Of a stretch of DNA of 64,000 nt, positions 45,914-56,751 are shown in pieces. Under the pieces are notes generated by a model. That model was not told the origin of the DNA and did not search any database. It worked only from the letters and a program-made list of their open reading frames with translations. A program made the position numbers and the translations under genes. The number at the start of each line of letters is the position of its first letter. The first letter of the stretch is position 1. This stretch comes from Amorphophallus konjac. Lineage: Eukaryota; Streptophyta; Magnoliopsida; Alismatales; Araceae. Where the stretch lies: positions 1,984,001 to 2,048,000 of the forward strand of contig CM040129.1 of the NCBI GenBank assembly GCA_022559845.1, read 5' to 3'.

Positions 45914-48900
45914 TTATCCAGACTTGTCTATCCTACAAACCCCTAGTTCTCTCCTAAATAATGTGAACTTGTCTTCACTAAGAGGTTTGGTGAAAATGTT
46001 GGCAATTTGACGATCTGTCTCAATAAAGCTGATAGCAATATCACCCTTGCTAACATGATCTCAAATGAAATGATGTCTAATTTCAATATGCTTGGTGCGA
46101 GAGTGATGAACTGGGTTTTTGGACAGGTTTATGGCTGATGTGTTGTCACAAAGAATTGAGGTGTTTTTAAAGGATATGCCATAATCAATCATTTGCTGTT
46201 GGATCCATAACACCTGGGCAACACAACTACCGACAGCCACATACTCGGCTTCGGCTGTTGATAATGCCACTGAATTTTGTTTCTTGGAGGCCCATGAGAC
46301 CACGCATCCCCCAAGAAACTGGCAATACCCGCTGGTGCTTTTCCGATCCATCTTACAGCCCGCGTAATCGGCGTCAGAATAAGCAACTAGTTCAAAACAC
46401 GAATTACGTGGAAACCACAATCCTAAGTTAACTGAACCAGCAACATATCTAAAAATCCGTTTTACAGCCGACATATGTGATTCCTTTGGATTTGACTGAA
46501 ATCTTGCACAAAGGCAAACAACAAACTGAATGTCGGGCCTGCTGGCAGTTAAATACCATTGTGAACCTATCATGCTTCTAAAGAGTTTTTGGTCCACTGA
46601 TTTATCTGTCTCATCTTGATCAATTTTTATTGAGGTGGACATAGGAGTTGGTTGTGGTTTTGTTGATGTCAAATTGAACTTTTTCAGCAAGTCCATTGCA
46701 TACTTCTTTTGATGTATGAACAGCCCATCTACCATTTGATTTACCTGCAATCCCAAGAAAAATGTTAGCTCTCCTATAAGACTCATTTCAAACTCACTTT
46801 GCATTAATTTTTCAAAGTCTTTGCTGAGAGCATCATTAGTGGAGCCAAAAATAATATCATCAACATAAACTTGAACAATTAAGATTTCCTTACCATTCAA
46901 TTTTGTAAAGAGGATTTGATCAACATTACCTCATTTGAATTCATTTTGAATGAGGAAATCACTTAACCGTTCATACCATGCACGGGGTGCTTGTTTCAGA
47001 CCGTAAAGTGCCTTGTCCAGCTTGTACATATGGTCTGTATGCTCTGTGTCTTCAAACCCCGGTGGTTGCTCCACATACACGTCCTCCTAGATATAGCCAT
47101 TCAAAAATGCACTCTTAACATCCATTTGAAATAATTTGATATTGTGACAACATGCAAATGCTAAGAGAACCCTCACTGCCTCAAGTCTTGCTACTGGAGC
47201 AAAAGACTCATCAAAGTCAATTCCTAACTCTTGGCTATAGCCTTTGGCCACTAGCCTGGCCTTGTTCCTACTTACCACTCCTTGATCGTTTGTTTTGTTT
47301 CGAAAAACCCATTTCGTTCCGATCACGGAGTGATTCTTAGGGTATGGAACAAGGAACCATACTTTGTTCCTTTGGAACTGATGTAGTTCCTCTTGCATGG
47401 CCATGATCCATGACTCATCATTCAAGGCTTCTTCTATGGAGTGAGGTTCAAATTGAGAAAGCAAGGCTATGTAATCTTGATTTTCAACTTCCCTGAAAGA
47501 GGCTCGTGTCAGTATTCCTTCTTCTACATTGCCCATCACATTGTCCGGCGGATGGTCCTTTGGAAAGGTCCATTGCATTGGTAGTTGCTGTTCAACTTGA
47601 ATTTCCTAATTAGCGTCATCTTCTTGTGGTTCTTCTTCTTCTTGTTTCTCAGTTTTTCTTACTTTCTTCCTGATTTCTCCAACATCCAACTCATCATCCT
47701 GCAAGGCAGATTTTTCATTAGTTCTATTTTGAGATGATTCATCAATAATGACTTGGGGGCTTTCCTCAACTACAAGAGTTCTCAAGTTGTACACTCGATA
47801 TGCTCTTGAGCTAAGTGAGTACCCAAGAAGTATACCTTTGTCACTTTTGGGATCAAATTTTGCCAGGTCTATCTTACCATTGTTATGAATGTAACAGGTT
47901 GAGCCAAATGGTCTAAGATATGAAATGTTTGGCTTCTTACCTCAGTACAGCTCATAGGGGGTTTTCTTCAACAACGGTCTTACCATGGCCCGGTTCATTA
48001 TGTAGCAGGCTGTGTTCACTGCTTCAGCCCAAAAGTACCTCGGCAGATTATTCTCATTTAGCATGGTTCTTGCCATTTCGATCAGTGTTCTATTCTTCCT
48101 TTCAACAACGCCATTTTGTTCGGGGGTTCTTGGTGCGGAGAAGTCGTGAGTGTAGCCTTGAGCGCTGTAAAAATTGCTGAACTCATGGTTATCAAATTCC
48201 CTGCCGTGATCACTCCGCACGGTTTTGATGCAAAATCCCTTTTCATTTTGAACCACCCTGCAAAATACTTCAAATTCCGTCAGGGCATCATTTTTATGAG
48301 AAATGAAGTAAACCCAACAGAATCTTGAGTAATCATCCACAATTACAAAACCATATAATTTACCACCCAAGCTGTGTGTTCTGCTTAGTCCAAAGAGATC
48401 AATGTGGATGATTTCAAGAGGTCTCGATGTGGTCACATCATTCTTGCTCTTGAATGATGTCCTTGTTTGTTTCCCCATGCTACACGCCCCACACACTCCA
48501 TCGTCGATGACCTTCAACTTGGGCAGTCCAATTACCAAATCATTTCTGGATAATTTCAGCAAAACATTGAAACTAGCATGCCCAAGCCGGCGATGCCAGA
48601 GCCAAGCATCATCATTGTTCCTTGCAACTAAACATAAATTCTCATAAGAGGCATCATTCAAGTCTATCATATAGACATTGTTATTCCTGACACCAATGAA
48701 CTTTATCTCATGAGTGTTTCTATTCAAAACAGTGCAGTGGTTAGAATCAAAAATCACATTGCATCCTTTATCACAAAGTTGGCTTATACTTAAGAGATTA
48801 TGATGCAAACCTTTCACAAGCAATACATTTTCAATGGTATGATTTTGATTCTTACCTATCTTACCTTCTCCGATGATTTTACCTTTGTCCTTACCACCGA

Positions 48901-49520
48901 ATGCTACCGTCCCACCATCCTTTTCATGCAGGTCCACAAACCATTCCTTATTTCCCATCATGTGCCGAGAGTAACCGCTGTCCAAATACCATTTGTTCCC
49001 TTGAGCTCTCGAGTAGACCTACAATTCAACCAAAGTGCTTATGGAGATTTTGGTACCCAAGCAAGCTTGGGTCCATGATGGTTAGAGGCATGATGCATAT
49101 ATGATCTATTTCTGAATCTAGTAGAATTTTCTTCATCATATTTCAGAATTCTACAATCATACATGTCATGACCCATTTTTCCGCAATAGAAACAAGTGAT
49201 GGCTCTATCTCTTTTTCTCCTTCTACTAACATTTGAAAAGGAATTATGCATGTGTTTCTTTGGTGTGGAAGATGCTGAACTTATGGGGGCCCAATGGGTT
49301 GTTTGAACTTTTGATTTTTCAAGGATGGCAAGAGCATCCTTTAGCTCTTTTATTTGAGCCATTTGAGATTGGCTTTGTTCTTCAGCCTTTACTTTGGCTT
49401 CATTGCAAGTAATGCTTTCAAGCTTTTCTTGCTCCATATCATTTTTCAATTCTTCATGCATTTTCAGAAATGTGGATTATTCTTCTATCATGCATGAAAT
49501 CTCTTCTTCAAACAATCTTG
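45914..49520 (-). pseudogene. Sirevirus-type gag (partial) and pol
   Basis: Minus-strand order: gag C-terminus with zinc knuckle CFYCGKMGHDMYDC; protease/pre-integrase start WYLDSGYSRHM; integrase (IHIDLFG, RSDHGREF, EQNGVVERKNRT); RT ([22 protein letters not shown]); RNase H (SDADYAGC, STAEAEYVAVGS); natural end at 45914-45916. It is broken by seven in-frame stops (near 46061, 46931, 47087, 47606, 47942, 49019, 49477), each explicable by a single C-to-T change in CGA, CAG or CAA. A one-base frame change lies between gag and protease near 49043. The 5' end of gag is cut at 49520, where the next element begins. Integrase before RT identifies Ty1/copia. Confidence 0.92.
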
Positions 49521-49979
49521 CCTCGATGTCCCCATCAATTCTCCCCAGGTGGGAGGAACTCGACCCCGTCGAGTAGGGGTATAGATGCTCGAATACTCCG
49601 GCGGATCTGTCACCGTGTCAAGTAACGCGGGTACGCTCCACTCTAAGTGACCAGCACCTGCTCATTCCATATATACTCGATATGCACAAACTGCCATAGG
49701 CTAGAGGTGGACACTCCGGGTCGGGCACTCTCAAAGGGAAGGAAGCAGCTCGAAGACTCACTAGGAATCACCACTGAGTCCCTGTAGGTGACTGATCCGG
49801 GTATAGATGTAGAACCGATCCCATACTCATCGAAGGAATCCAATCATCTCTTACTCATAAGAGAACGACAACGAGCTTACACAGGACACATGCAGACTCT
49901 CAAACTACACACAAACCATGCAAACAAACCACACAAGGAAAACACACGAACTCATCTATGACCCTAGACACACCTAATG

Positions 49980-50432
49980 TTAGTCTGACCCGTACATGGA
50001 TGACGGCGGACCAGGACACCCGAACGTGTGCCATGCATGCATTTGACGTAACCGGAGGTTGACGTCATGGGGAACTCCTAGACACCCTACGATGCACCAA
50101 TCATGGACATTGGGCTTGGATGTGGGAAATTCGGGAGGTGCGGGTGGTTTGGATGGATCGGAGAAACCAAAGTTTTCATTACCCCCATATGAAAATTCGG
50201 ACCTATGGCTATGTGGAGGTTGCTTGGCCCGAGTGGAAAAGGTGTGATAGTGAACTCCGTGGAGGAAGTGGAGGAAGTGGAGTGAAGATGGGGGCTCGGG
50301 AGATTCACTAGTGAGGGGGTCAAAAGGGTCGAAGAAGGTATGACCCCGTGAGGTGGGTTCCAACATGACATGGTCCCAAGTTTGGAATTCATAATCACCG
50401 CCATACATTATGGTCGGTGGGACGACGGACAT
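49980..50432 (-). CDS. Uncharacterised ORF in non-autonomous element
   Basis: 150 codons, proline/serine/histidine-rich (PPSSLHFLHFLHGVHYH). No domain recognised. It lies 24 bp after the larger ORF and is probably the continuation of the same protein after a stop (50457). It may be non-coding. Confidence 0.35.
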   Translation of the reverse strand: MSVVPPTIMYGGDYEFQTWDHVMLEPTSRGHTFFDPFDPLTSESPEPPSSLHFLHFLHGVHYHTFSTRAKQPPHSHRSEFSYGGNENFGFSDPSKPPAPPEFPTSKPNVHDWCIVGCLGVPHDVNLRLRQMHAWHTFGCPGPPSSMYGSD

Positions 50433-50456
50433 GTGTAGAAAATAGGATTCCTCCCT

Positions 50457-51320
50457 TCAGTAAAAGGGCACGAAGTCGGACTCGGCCGGCATCGGGAGGA
50501 GTAGAAGAATCTCCGTGGTGACACATCCCACGGTGCACACGGAGGTAATGGACCCTAAGGCCGGATGGGTGAAGCTAAGACTAGCGGGTTGGTCAAAGCC
50601 TCGCGCCAAAAGATGTGTCAACTTCCATTGTGAATCTAATCCCATGACAAGATCGTCCAATGTGTCAACATGGTGACTAGATCGAAATGTGGTATGGAAG
50701 GAGTTGACTGGCACTAAAGGGAGGATGGGGTCCATGGATGGAAAGGGAGGTGGGACCAAGCCATCCTTGAGCCAACTAAAAAGTGGCTCGGCGATGTATA
50801 GCGTTCCCGTAAGAAACACGGGTGGCTCGGGGTGAGACGGCGCCAAGCATAATGGTTCCGAATGTAGAGTGGGCCGCTGGGGTTGGGTGGCTGGACATGT
50901 GAGGGTGATCTTGCCAGGTAGGTAAGGTGGGTATAAGGTGCAAGTCCTCTTGCCCCAGTCAAGATTGGCTCTTCGTTCTCCTAACCACGTTTGCCCTAAA
51001 ATGATGCATGAACCAGCAAGTGTGCCGGTCCTGCACCATGCGCCATCGGTGTAGAGAACAGAGCCGATCCTCTTATAGAACTCAACACAAGCAAAATCAC
51101 CATCGCAGACAATCTCGCCTGTCTTGGAGAGAGACTCCACGATGTCAAGAGAAACCCAATTATCCGACTCCCTATCGGTGAAATGGAGTTCCGTTGTGGA
51201 CCCGTTGGGTAGAGCGACTTTCATAGTGAGAGGGGTAAAACCAAGGGCTCGGTCCATGAGGACATTGACTTTGGCCACAAAGGTTGACCACTCGGATGTA
51301 TGGTCTTGGGGAACGGCCAT
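50457..51320 (-). CDS. Uncharacterised ORF with a retropepsin-like stretch
   Basis: About 287 codons from the preferred ATG at 51320 (MAVPQDHTSEW); an earlier in-frame ATG at 51395 is possible. The segment SCIILGQTWLGERRANLDW resembles the ILG-x-x-WL block of retroelement proteases. The catalytic D-T/S-G motif expected ~80-100 residues earlier is not visible; the nearest equivalent is RESDNWVSLDIVESL. It could be a degenerate protease or a protein of its own kind. It is downstream of the primer site and of structured module C. Confidence 0.5.
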   Translation of the reverse strand: MAVPQDHTSEWSTFVAKVNVLMDRALGFTPLTMKVALPNGSTTELHFTDRESDNWVSLDIVESLSKTGEIVCDGDFACVEFYKRIGSVLYTDGAWCRTGTLAGSCIILGQTWLGERRANLDWGKRTCTLYPPYLPGKITLTCPATQPQRPTLHSEPLCLAPSHPEPPVFLTGTLYIAEPLFSWLKDGLVPPPFPSMDPILPLVPVNSFHTTFRSSHHVDTLDDLVMGLDSQWKLTHLLARGFDQPASLSFTHPALGSITSVCTVGCVTTEILLLLPMPAESDFVPFY

Positions 51321-51423
51321 GGGTAGCGGATATGGACATGCATACACACGGTGACAAGACACTAGACCGACTATGCAAGTTTGGAATGCATGCACACTAA
51401 GGACCCTAGACGTAAACCAAGAC

Positions 51424-51527
51424 TCGGTACGTGGCAGAGTTAATCGATCCGAAGATCACTCGCGCAAGTGTGCGGCCTTCCCGATAGGCGTAGCCTAACA
51501 TTCGGACAACACCTTTTTATATACCGA
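51424..51527 (-). other. Structured RNA module, copy C
   Basis: A 104-nt segment closed by TCGGTA (51424-51429) and TACCGA (51522-51527). It has a TAGGC-GTA-GCCTA hairpin (51485-51497) and, on the minus strand, GATC-TTCG-GATC (51446-51457), a C(UUCG)G tetraloop hairpin. A CACT/AGTG stem lies at 51457-51470. It is located between primer site and first ORF, where packaging or translation signals usually lie. Confidence 0.5.
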
Positions 51528-51664
51528 CTAATGGTATGCAAATGCGACCCAAAAGACACTTTTTTTATTTTAAAATAATGATGACCCTAAACACGACTTA
51601 GACAATGACTAAGGGCTAGACGTAAATGACACCCTTTTTTTTTGGGCACCCTAGAATCAAACTC

Positions 51665-51676
51665 GCTCTGATACCA
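51665..51676 (-). other. Primer-binding site, initiator Met tRNA
   Basis: TGGTATCAGAGC on the minus strand, three bases after the LTR end ...GCATCA (51680). Confidence 0.85.
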
Positions 51677-51679
51677 AAT

Positions 51680-53859
51680 TGATGCGGGACGGGACCACGG
51701 ACACGACAAGCTCGTGACTGTCCCTTAACGAGGGAAGCGTCGGACGTGCGCGGTTGAGAAACCGGCAATGAGCTAGGGTGATCGGCTCTCTCGTGTGCCC
51801 GGATCGGGTCACGGGACGGTCTCGCACTCTCTCGCAGCAGCGGTAATGAATAGATAAAGCGAGCTAGATATCCCTACACATGCTCTCTAGCAGTGGCATA
51901 AACAAATATATATGAAGTAAGCAAAATGCCAAGTAAGGGAGCGAATGCGATACCTCCACGCGCTCAGCGTGGGGAAGACGGACCCGGTCGAAACTCGTAC
52001 TCCCGGAACAATAACACACAATATTACAGCAATATAACTCGCTGCCCACTCCATGCAGGGAGGTAAAGGGCTACACAACTGGGCCCGGGAGGACCGAATT
52101 CGGGTTGACGGGCGGCTTCTCGCGTCTCTTCGACAGCACCCGAACTTGTGGCTGTGGGGCCCACGCGCTGTCCGGAGGGGCCGTGTGGGACCCGGTGGCA
52201 CCGCTGTAGTGGGGACACTTAGGGAAGCGCTCCCTGGGCTGGCAGCACACTGGTTCGCCGGCCGGAGGCCAGGCGGCTCCGTTCGGCACCGGTCGGAATG
52301 ACCGGCCACGGATCTGCAGCTTCTGGTTTTCAGCGCGCGTCCCGGCGAGAATAGGCGCTGCGATCAGCCCCGATGTCGGATCGACACGAGACTGGTGCCG
52401 TTGGAAAGATAACTTCAAATCCTTCAACTTAGGCCTGGATATCTGGCCTGGATTGGCACGGATCTAGGCTTTAATTAATTTACAACTTCCTATTGTACAA
52501 TATCCGAACACTCAGATCTGTTGGGCTATTCTCTAAGAACTACCTTTGACTTCTATGAAGACCTTAGATTCAGACTTCAACTGCTTCATGAAAGTTGTGG
52601 GAAATTGAGCTAGGAAAACGGCAAAACTAGTTTGGACAAGTTTAGATATAACTACGAATTGATAGGAGTTTTTCACTAACAGTGGGTCGGATCTAGAAAT
52701 GGGCTAAAAGCACTGTAGCTAAGATAGAACACGAATTTTGAAAAATAGATAGATGGCAGATAAAAAATCAAAAAAAATGGTGGATGTAGGGGATGATGGA
52801 CAGAACTCCCAGTGAAATTGGGAGAGTTTGGAAAAATCAAAAAGAGGGTCAGAGGTAAGAAACACAGGGCTGCTGTCACTGTAGATAGAGACAAAATAGA
52901 TCTGGGAATGAAAGATGCACGAAAATGGAAAATTACTAAATGGAGGAGTTTGGACGTGAAAATTTAGGTGGAGGTGGGGATTCAAGGTAAGAACACACCC
53001 TCAAAATGTCATCTTGAGATCTTCACGTGATGGAGAGCAGGAATTCATGGACTACACCTCTATCCAGCAGGATAGAACCTTGAAGATGGCTCCGCGACGG
53101 CTCGAAGGCGGCACGAACGGCGGCGGCGGCGGCGGCACAGATGATCACCGGAGATAGAGGGGAGGGGATTGAAGATAGAACCACTCTATAATTTGAGGTT
53201 GGAGGAGATGAATACCAGGGGAGAGGGGAGGGGCTCAAGAATCACTCTTGATTTTCCAACAATTTTCTCTTCATTAATGCTAACAAATGGAAAATACAAC
53301 CTTTTATATGCCTTACATCAAACCTAATCTACACCATTAGATCTAGGGGAGGGGATTGGATGGCTGGGATGAAGTGTGAATAACACACAAAAAAATATAA
53401 AATATTAAGGGGAGGGGCGCCCCCTTGACCAAGAGGGGACAAGTTGGAAAGGGTAGGTAGCCTACCTTGGAAAATTTACCCCATTTGTCTCCCATGTGGT
53501 CAATTGGCATTCAACCCTTCTAGATGGCCACCTAGGATGGTTGACCAGCCCCACATGGTCTAGGTGGACCAATGGGAAAGGGGTGAGGGCCCCTGGCTTG
53601 GGCCTACTGGAATTTTACATATAAACCCACTAAGACTTACAATTGCGTACCCATATAACACAAGGGTATACATACAAATATGAAAGGACATAAATACAAA
53701 CAAAATGTAGACGGTCTTACCTCGATGTCCCCATCAATTCTCCCCAGGTGGGAGGAACTCGACCCCATCGAGTAGGGGTATAGATGCTCGAATACTCCGG
53801 CGGATCCGTCACCGTGCCAAGTAACGCGGGTACGCTCCACTCCAAGTGACCAGCACCTG
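51680..53859 (-). repeat. 5' LTR of the non-autonomous element
   Basis: Ends ...CCCGCATCA at 51680 next to the primer site and starts near 53857-53859. TATAAAAG on the minus strand (53308-53301) is a plausible promoter. It contains a GC-rich block (52050-52420) and (GGC)n at 53112-53133. Only its first ~140 bp are repeated at the 3' end, so the far boundary is less certain than the near one. Confidence 0.55.
53301..53308 (-). promoter_or_regulatory. LTR TATA box (TATAAAAG)
   Basis: TATAAAAGG on the minus strand about 550 bp into the LTR, a normal U3 length. Confidence 0.5.
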
Positions 53860-53884
53860 GAGTTGATAAAAAGGTCCCCATCAA

Positions 53885-54423
53885 TGGGTCGACCCTTTCA
53901 GCTAGAGATGAAAAGGTGTTGATAAAAAGAACTAGGGGGCCTAGGGGTCAACCCAAGGGGTCGACCCGTGTTCCAGAACATCCAAGATATTGATTGAAAG
54001 ACTCACTAAGTCCAAGAACAAGTCTAGGGGTTCAAGATGGTTTTTAAAGCATGAGAGGAAATGAAATTCAAACCATTTAAACATAGATGAGTCCTAAATC
54101 AATTTAATCCTTGAGATCAAAATAATGAACTTCAAACCACACATTCATACGTCAATATGTTGAAGTTGATCTCACCAACTGTCCTCGAACGTTGGTAATC
54201 TTTGGCCATATAGATTGTCCTGTCAAAATAACTTCTGAATTAGATTCTTCGTCCAAATTCAAATCAAAACACTTACTTGAGATGATGTTCTTGAGCCTTC
54301 TAAACGCCAAACCCTTATGTGATCACTTCCAAAACGTTAGACAAGCTCATTTTCAGTTCATATAAATTCATTTGGTCATCATCAAAATTCATAAGACATA
54401 ATACATGAGGAGGGGATTCAACA
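53885..54423 (-). repeat. Sirevirus-type LTR head (5' LTR remnant of outer element)
   Basis: Matches the 3365-5106 LTR from its head (54423) to the first palindromes. It is followed at 54424 by CTCTT, the same duplication as at 3360-3364. It is cut at about 53885 by the non-autonomous element. Confidence 0.8.
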
Positions 54424-54428
54424 CTCTT
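54424..54428. repeat. Target-site duplication CTCTT (right copy)
   Basis: Directly follows TCAACA at 54418-54423; pairs with 3360-3364. Confidence 0.65.
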
Positions 54429-54489
54429 GATTTCCATGTAATTAGATCCATGAAAAGTTGGTTAATCTAAAGTAGCACGGTTCATGTGT

Positions 54490-54990
54490 AGATTCCGTAC
54501 AAGCTTTAGAGATTTTTATCTTTTAACCGGATGAAATAAAATTAAGATATTTCATGGATAAAAATTTTAGATTTTTCTCTTATTTTTCATATATTTTATT
54601 TCACTAAATTCTCATTAAATAAAAAGCGGCACTATTTATCGGCTAAAACTACGAGTTTATTTAAGGCTTTTTATCTTTCAAACTAGATATGATAAAATTA
54701 TGATATTTCATGGTTAAAAATGTTATATATTTTTTCTCCTATTTTTCATATATTTTATTTTGATAAATTCTCACAAAATAAAAAGTGGTACTGTTCAATC
54801 ATAAAAATTACCCGTATAGGAATTTACAAGATTTAAAATTCTATATCCTTTAAATCATGTATCATAAAACCTTGATATGTACATGGTTAGAATCTTTATA
54901 TTTTTCTCCTATTTTTCATATAATTTATTTCACTAAATTTTTATAAAATAAAAAAAGACACTATTCACCCAAATACAGCACGTTAAGAAA
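54490..54990. repeat. Three diverged tandem units of about 150 bp
   Basis: Each unit carries, in order, a TTTATCTTT-like run, GATATTTCATGG or a variant, CTCCTATTTTTCATATATTTTATTT, a TAAATTCTCA block and AAATAAAAAG-GGCACTATT-like end. AT-rich, no coding. Confidence 0.7.
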
Positions 54991-56751
54991 TAGCGTAAAG
55001 AGTAATGACGTTAATTTCTCGTGGAATTTTAGTTAACCATGCAAAAACTCCCGTTACCCTTATGCCCTATTTATTATTCCCCCTTTTATGTCTATTCTTT
55101 AAAAACCTTATCTCTACTTTTCTCTTTCAAAGAAAAAAAATATATATATAGATATATGATAATATGTGTCCTTTCAAAAAGACATTATTTTATGAAATAC
55201 TAAATTAAATAGAAATAAGATATGAATTGATGTCTTTTCAAAGAGACGTAAATTCTTGTTTAATTTATAAAAATGAAGTAAATGAGAAAATCATGAAATT
55301 GACGTCCATCTGAATAGACGTCAATTCAGATGGACGTCAATTTTATGTTTTATTTAAAAACCTGAAAAAAATCATGAATTAATGTCTTTGCATAAGGACG
55401 CGGATTTTGTAATCGGTGCCTTCTTGATTTGACGCTCATTCTTTCTCTCACGGTTTTATCAGGTTTTTGACCCATACTGTAGGTCTTATGGCACTCCTAT
55501 CTCAAGTCCGAGATAGAGTCCATGTTTCACGAGGTTTCACGCTTAACACTCAATTCTTTGAAATTGAATGACCCTCCGTCAGATATTCCTTCTGTCGGAT
55601 TGAAAATTCTTTCTCTAAGGCCTCCGTAAGACTCCGCTAGCCTTGGATTCCCTCAAGACAGCCGAGCGGGTTGTACCCTCAAAACCTTGGAACCCTGATT
55701 GTTATATCACTCTGAAGAAACATGACGCCCTAGCCATCATAGAGCATTGTTTATAGTGTTCGGTGAGAGTCTGTCTCTGTATGGAATTGGTGACCAGACA
55801 GTGGATGCCAAATTGAATTAGCGACCACTTAAAGTGACGATATTTCTTCATGTCTATCATGTTCATAGAATTGGCGACAACCACAGTGGGAGCGGATTCT
55901 GTAATTGGCGGCGGCCTGAGTGGACGCCAATTACCCAGTTTTATGATATGTCATGGTTTCATGTGATTTATCGATATATCGTCCTTACTCAAGTTCTGTC
56001 CTTGAATCTCTGTTCCGTGAATCCACCTTAATTATCATCCTACCTACAATGGCTTATTCCTTTGGAATTCTATTGGCTATCAACTATAGTGGATGTCGAG
56101 ATAAATACATGACTCAATGTTGTCGTTAATAGGGCCCAATCTGGTACTGAGAGGAGCACCCAAAAGTATTTGTGCCCATGGGAGCTATATTGATCATGGT
56201 GTGGCATTGCACCGAAGTGCATGACTTTCTAGATTATGACATTCCACGATCTCGTGCTTGACTTGACATGACGTGACTTGCATGGCCCGGAATGGGTATT
56301 TACTTGCTTGAATTTAACATAGCCAATTCTCATGACATGACTTGATATTACATGCTTGATATTCTTGACAACTTGACTTGATTCGTCTTGAAAATCTTGT
56401 TGGTTCATCCTTATTATTTCTTGTCATTCTATTCTCAATATTATCTTGAGCTCGATCATGTATAGTTATACTTGTATTTCATGTAACACGTAATCACTTA
56501 AAGCAAGCTTGTTTATTGAGATGTAATTCCTACTGAGTGTTTTGCTCATCCAGCCTATTTTAATATTTTTCAAGTAATCATGTGGCTAGTGAGGATGTCA
56601 CTCAAATGGGAAGGGAAAGTGTGCAAGAGAGCTCTAGAAACTAGGTGACCCGTGTCTTTTATTTTTCTTGAATCTAAGATTTTTGTTTCTTGAATCTAAG
56701 ATTAATGTAGTATCTTTTATCTAGTTTTAAATGTCTAAGTCCAGTTAGTGC
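54991..56751. other. AT-rich non-coding DNA with retroelement-leader similarity
   Basis: No supported CDS. 55296-55343 is an inverted repeat with 20-bp arms around GACGTC. 55610-55700 resembles the Tat leader (CTCCGTAAG, GGATTC, GCGGGTTGTACC). 55784-55931 holds four primer-site-like repeats. 56500-56640 resembles the end of a gypsy-type LTR (TACTGAGTGTTTTGCTCATCC). Probably an old Tat-related fragment. Confidence 0.4.
55784..55931 (+). repeat. Four primer-site-like repeats
   Basis: GAATTGGTGACCAGACAGTGG, GAATTAGCGACCACTTAAAG, GAATTGGCGACAACCACAGTG and GTAATTGGCGGCGGCCTGAG are variants of one ~26-bp motif with the TGGCGAC core of gypsy primer sites. Confidence 0.5.

Larger units (their letters stand above)
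49521..53859 (-). mobile_element. Non-autonomous iMet-primed LTR element
   Basis: The ~140-bp segment 49521-49660 repeats directly at 53720-53859 (three to four mismatches). On the minus strand: LTR from about 53859 to 51680, primer site 51676-51665, internal region with two uncharacterised ORFs, then only the first ~140 bp of the 3' LTR. That LTR is cut at 49521 by a join into the Sirevirus gag. No RT, integrase or RNase H is present. The exact LTR start (TGCTGG near 53857) is uncertain. Confidence 0.6.
3365..54423 (-). mobile_element. Composite Sirevirus-type Ty1/copia element, heavily nested
   Basis: The outer element runs from a complete LTR (3365-5106) to an LTR head ending at 54423, both minus strand, with TGTTGA/TCAACA termini and CTCTT duplications. 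Its coding part is split: gag-pol at 45914-49520 and an env-like ORF at 22942-24072. Other elements interrupt it: a gag-only relative (6144-14277), inverted LTR/env pieces (14.3-21.5 kb), a Tat gypsy element (24140-45017) and a non-autonomous iMet-primed element (49521-53859). Sirevirus hallmarks are the env-like ORF after pol, repeated polypurine tracts and palindrome-rich LTRs. The initiator-Met primer site seen in this block belongs to the gag-only relative; the outer element's own is lost. The inner order cannot be explained by simple nesting alone; some recombination is needed. Confidence 0.6.

Noticed and set aside
52053..52301. GC-rich open frames on both strands in the non-autonomous element's LTR
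   Set aside because: Lack of stops follows from base composition; no motif recognised and the position is within R/U5.
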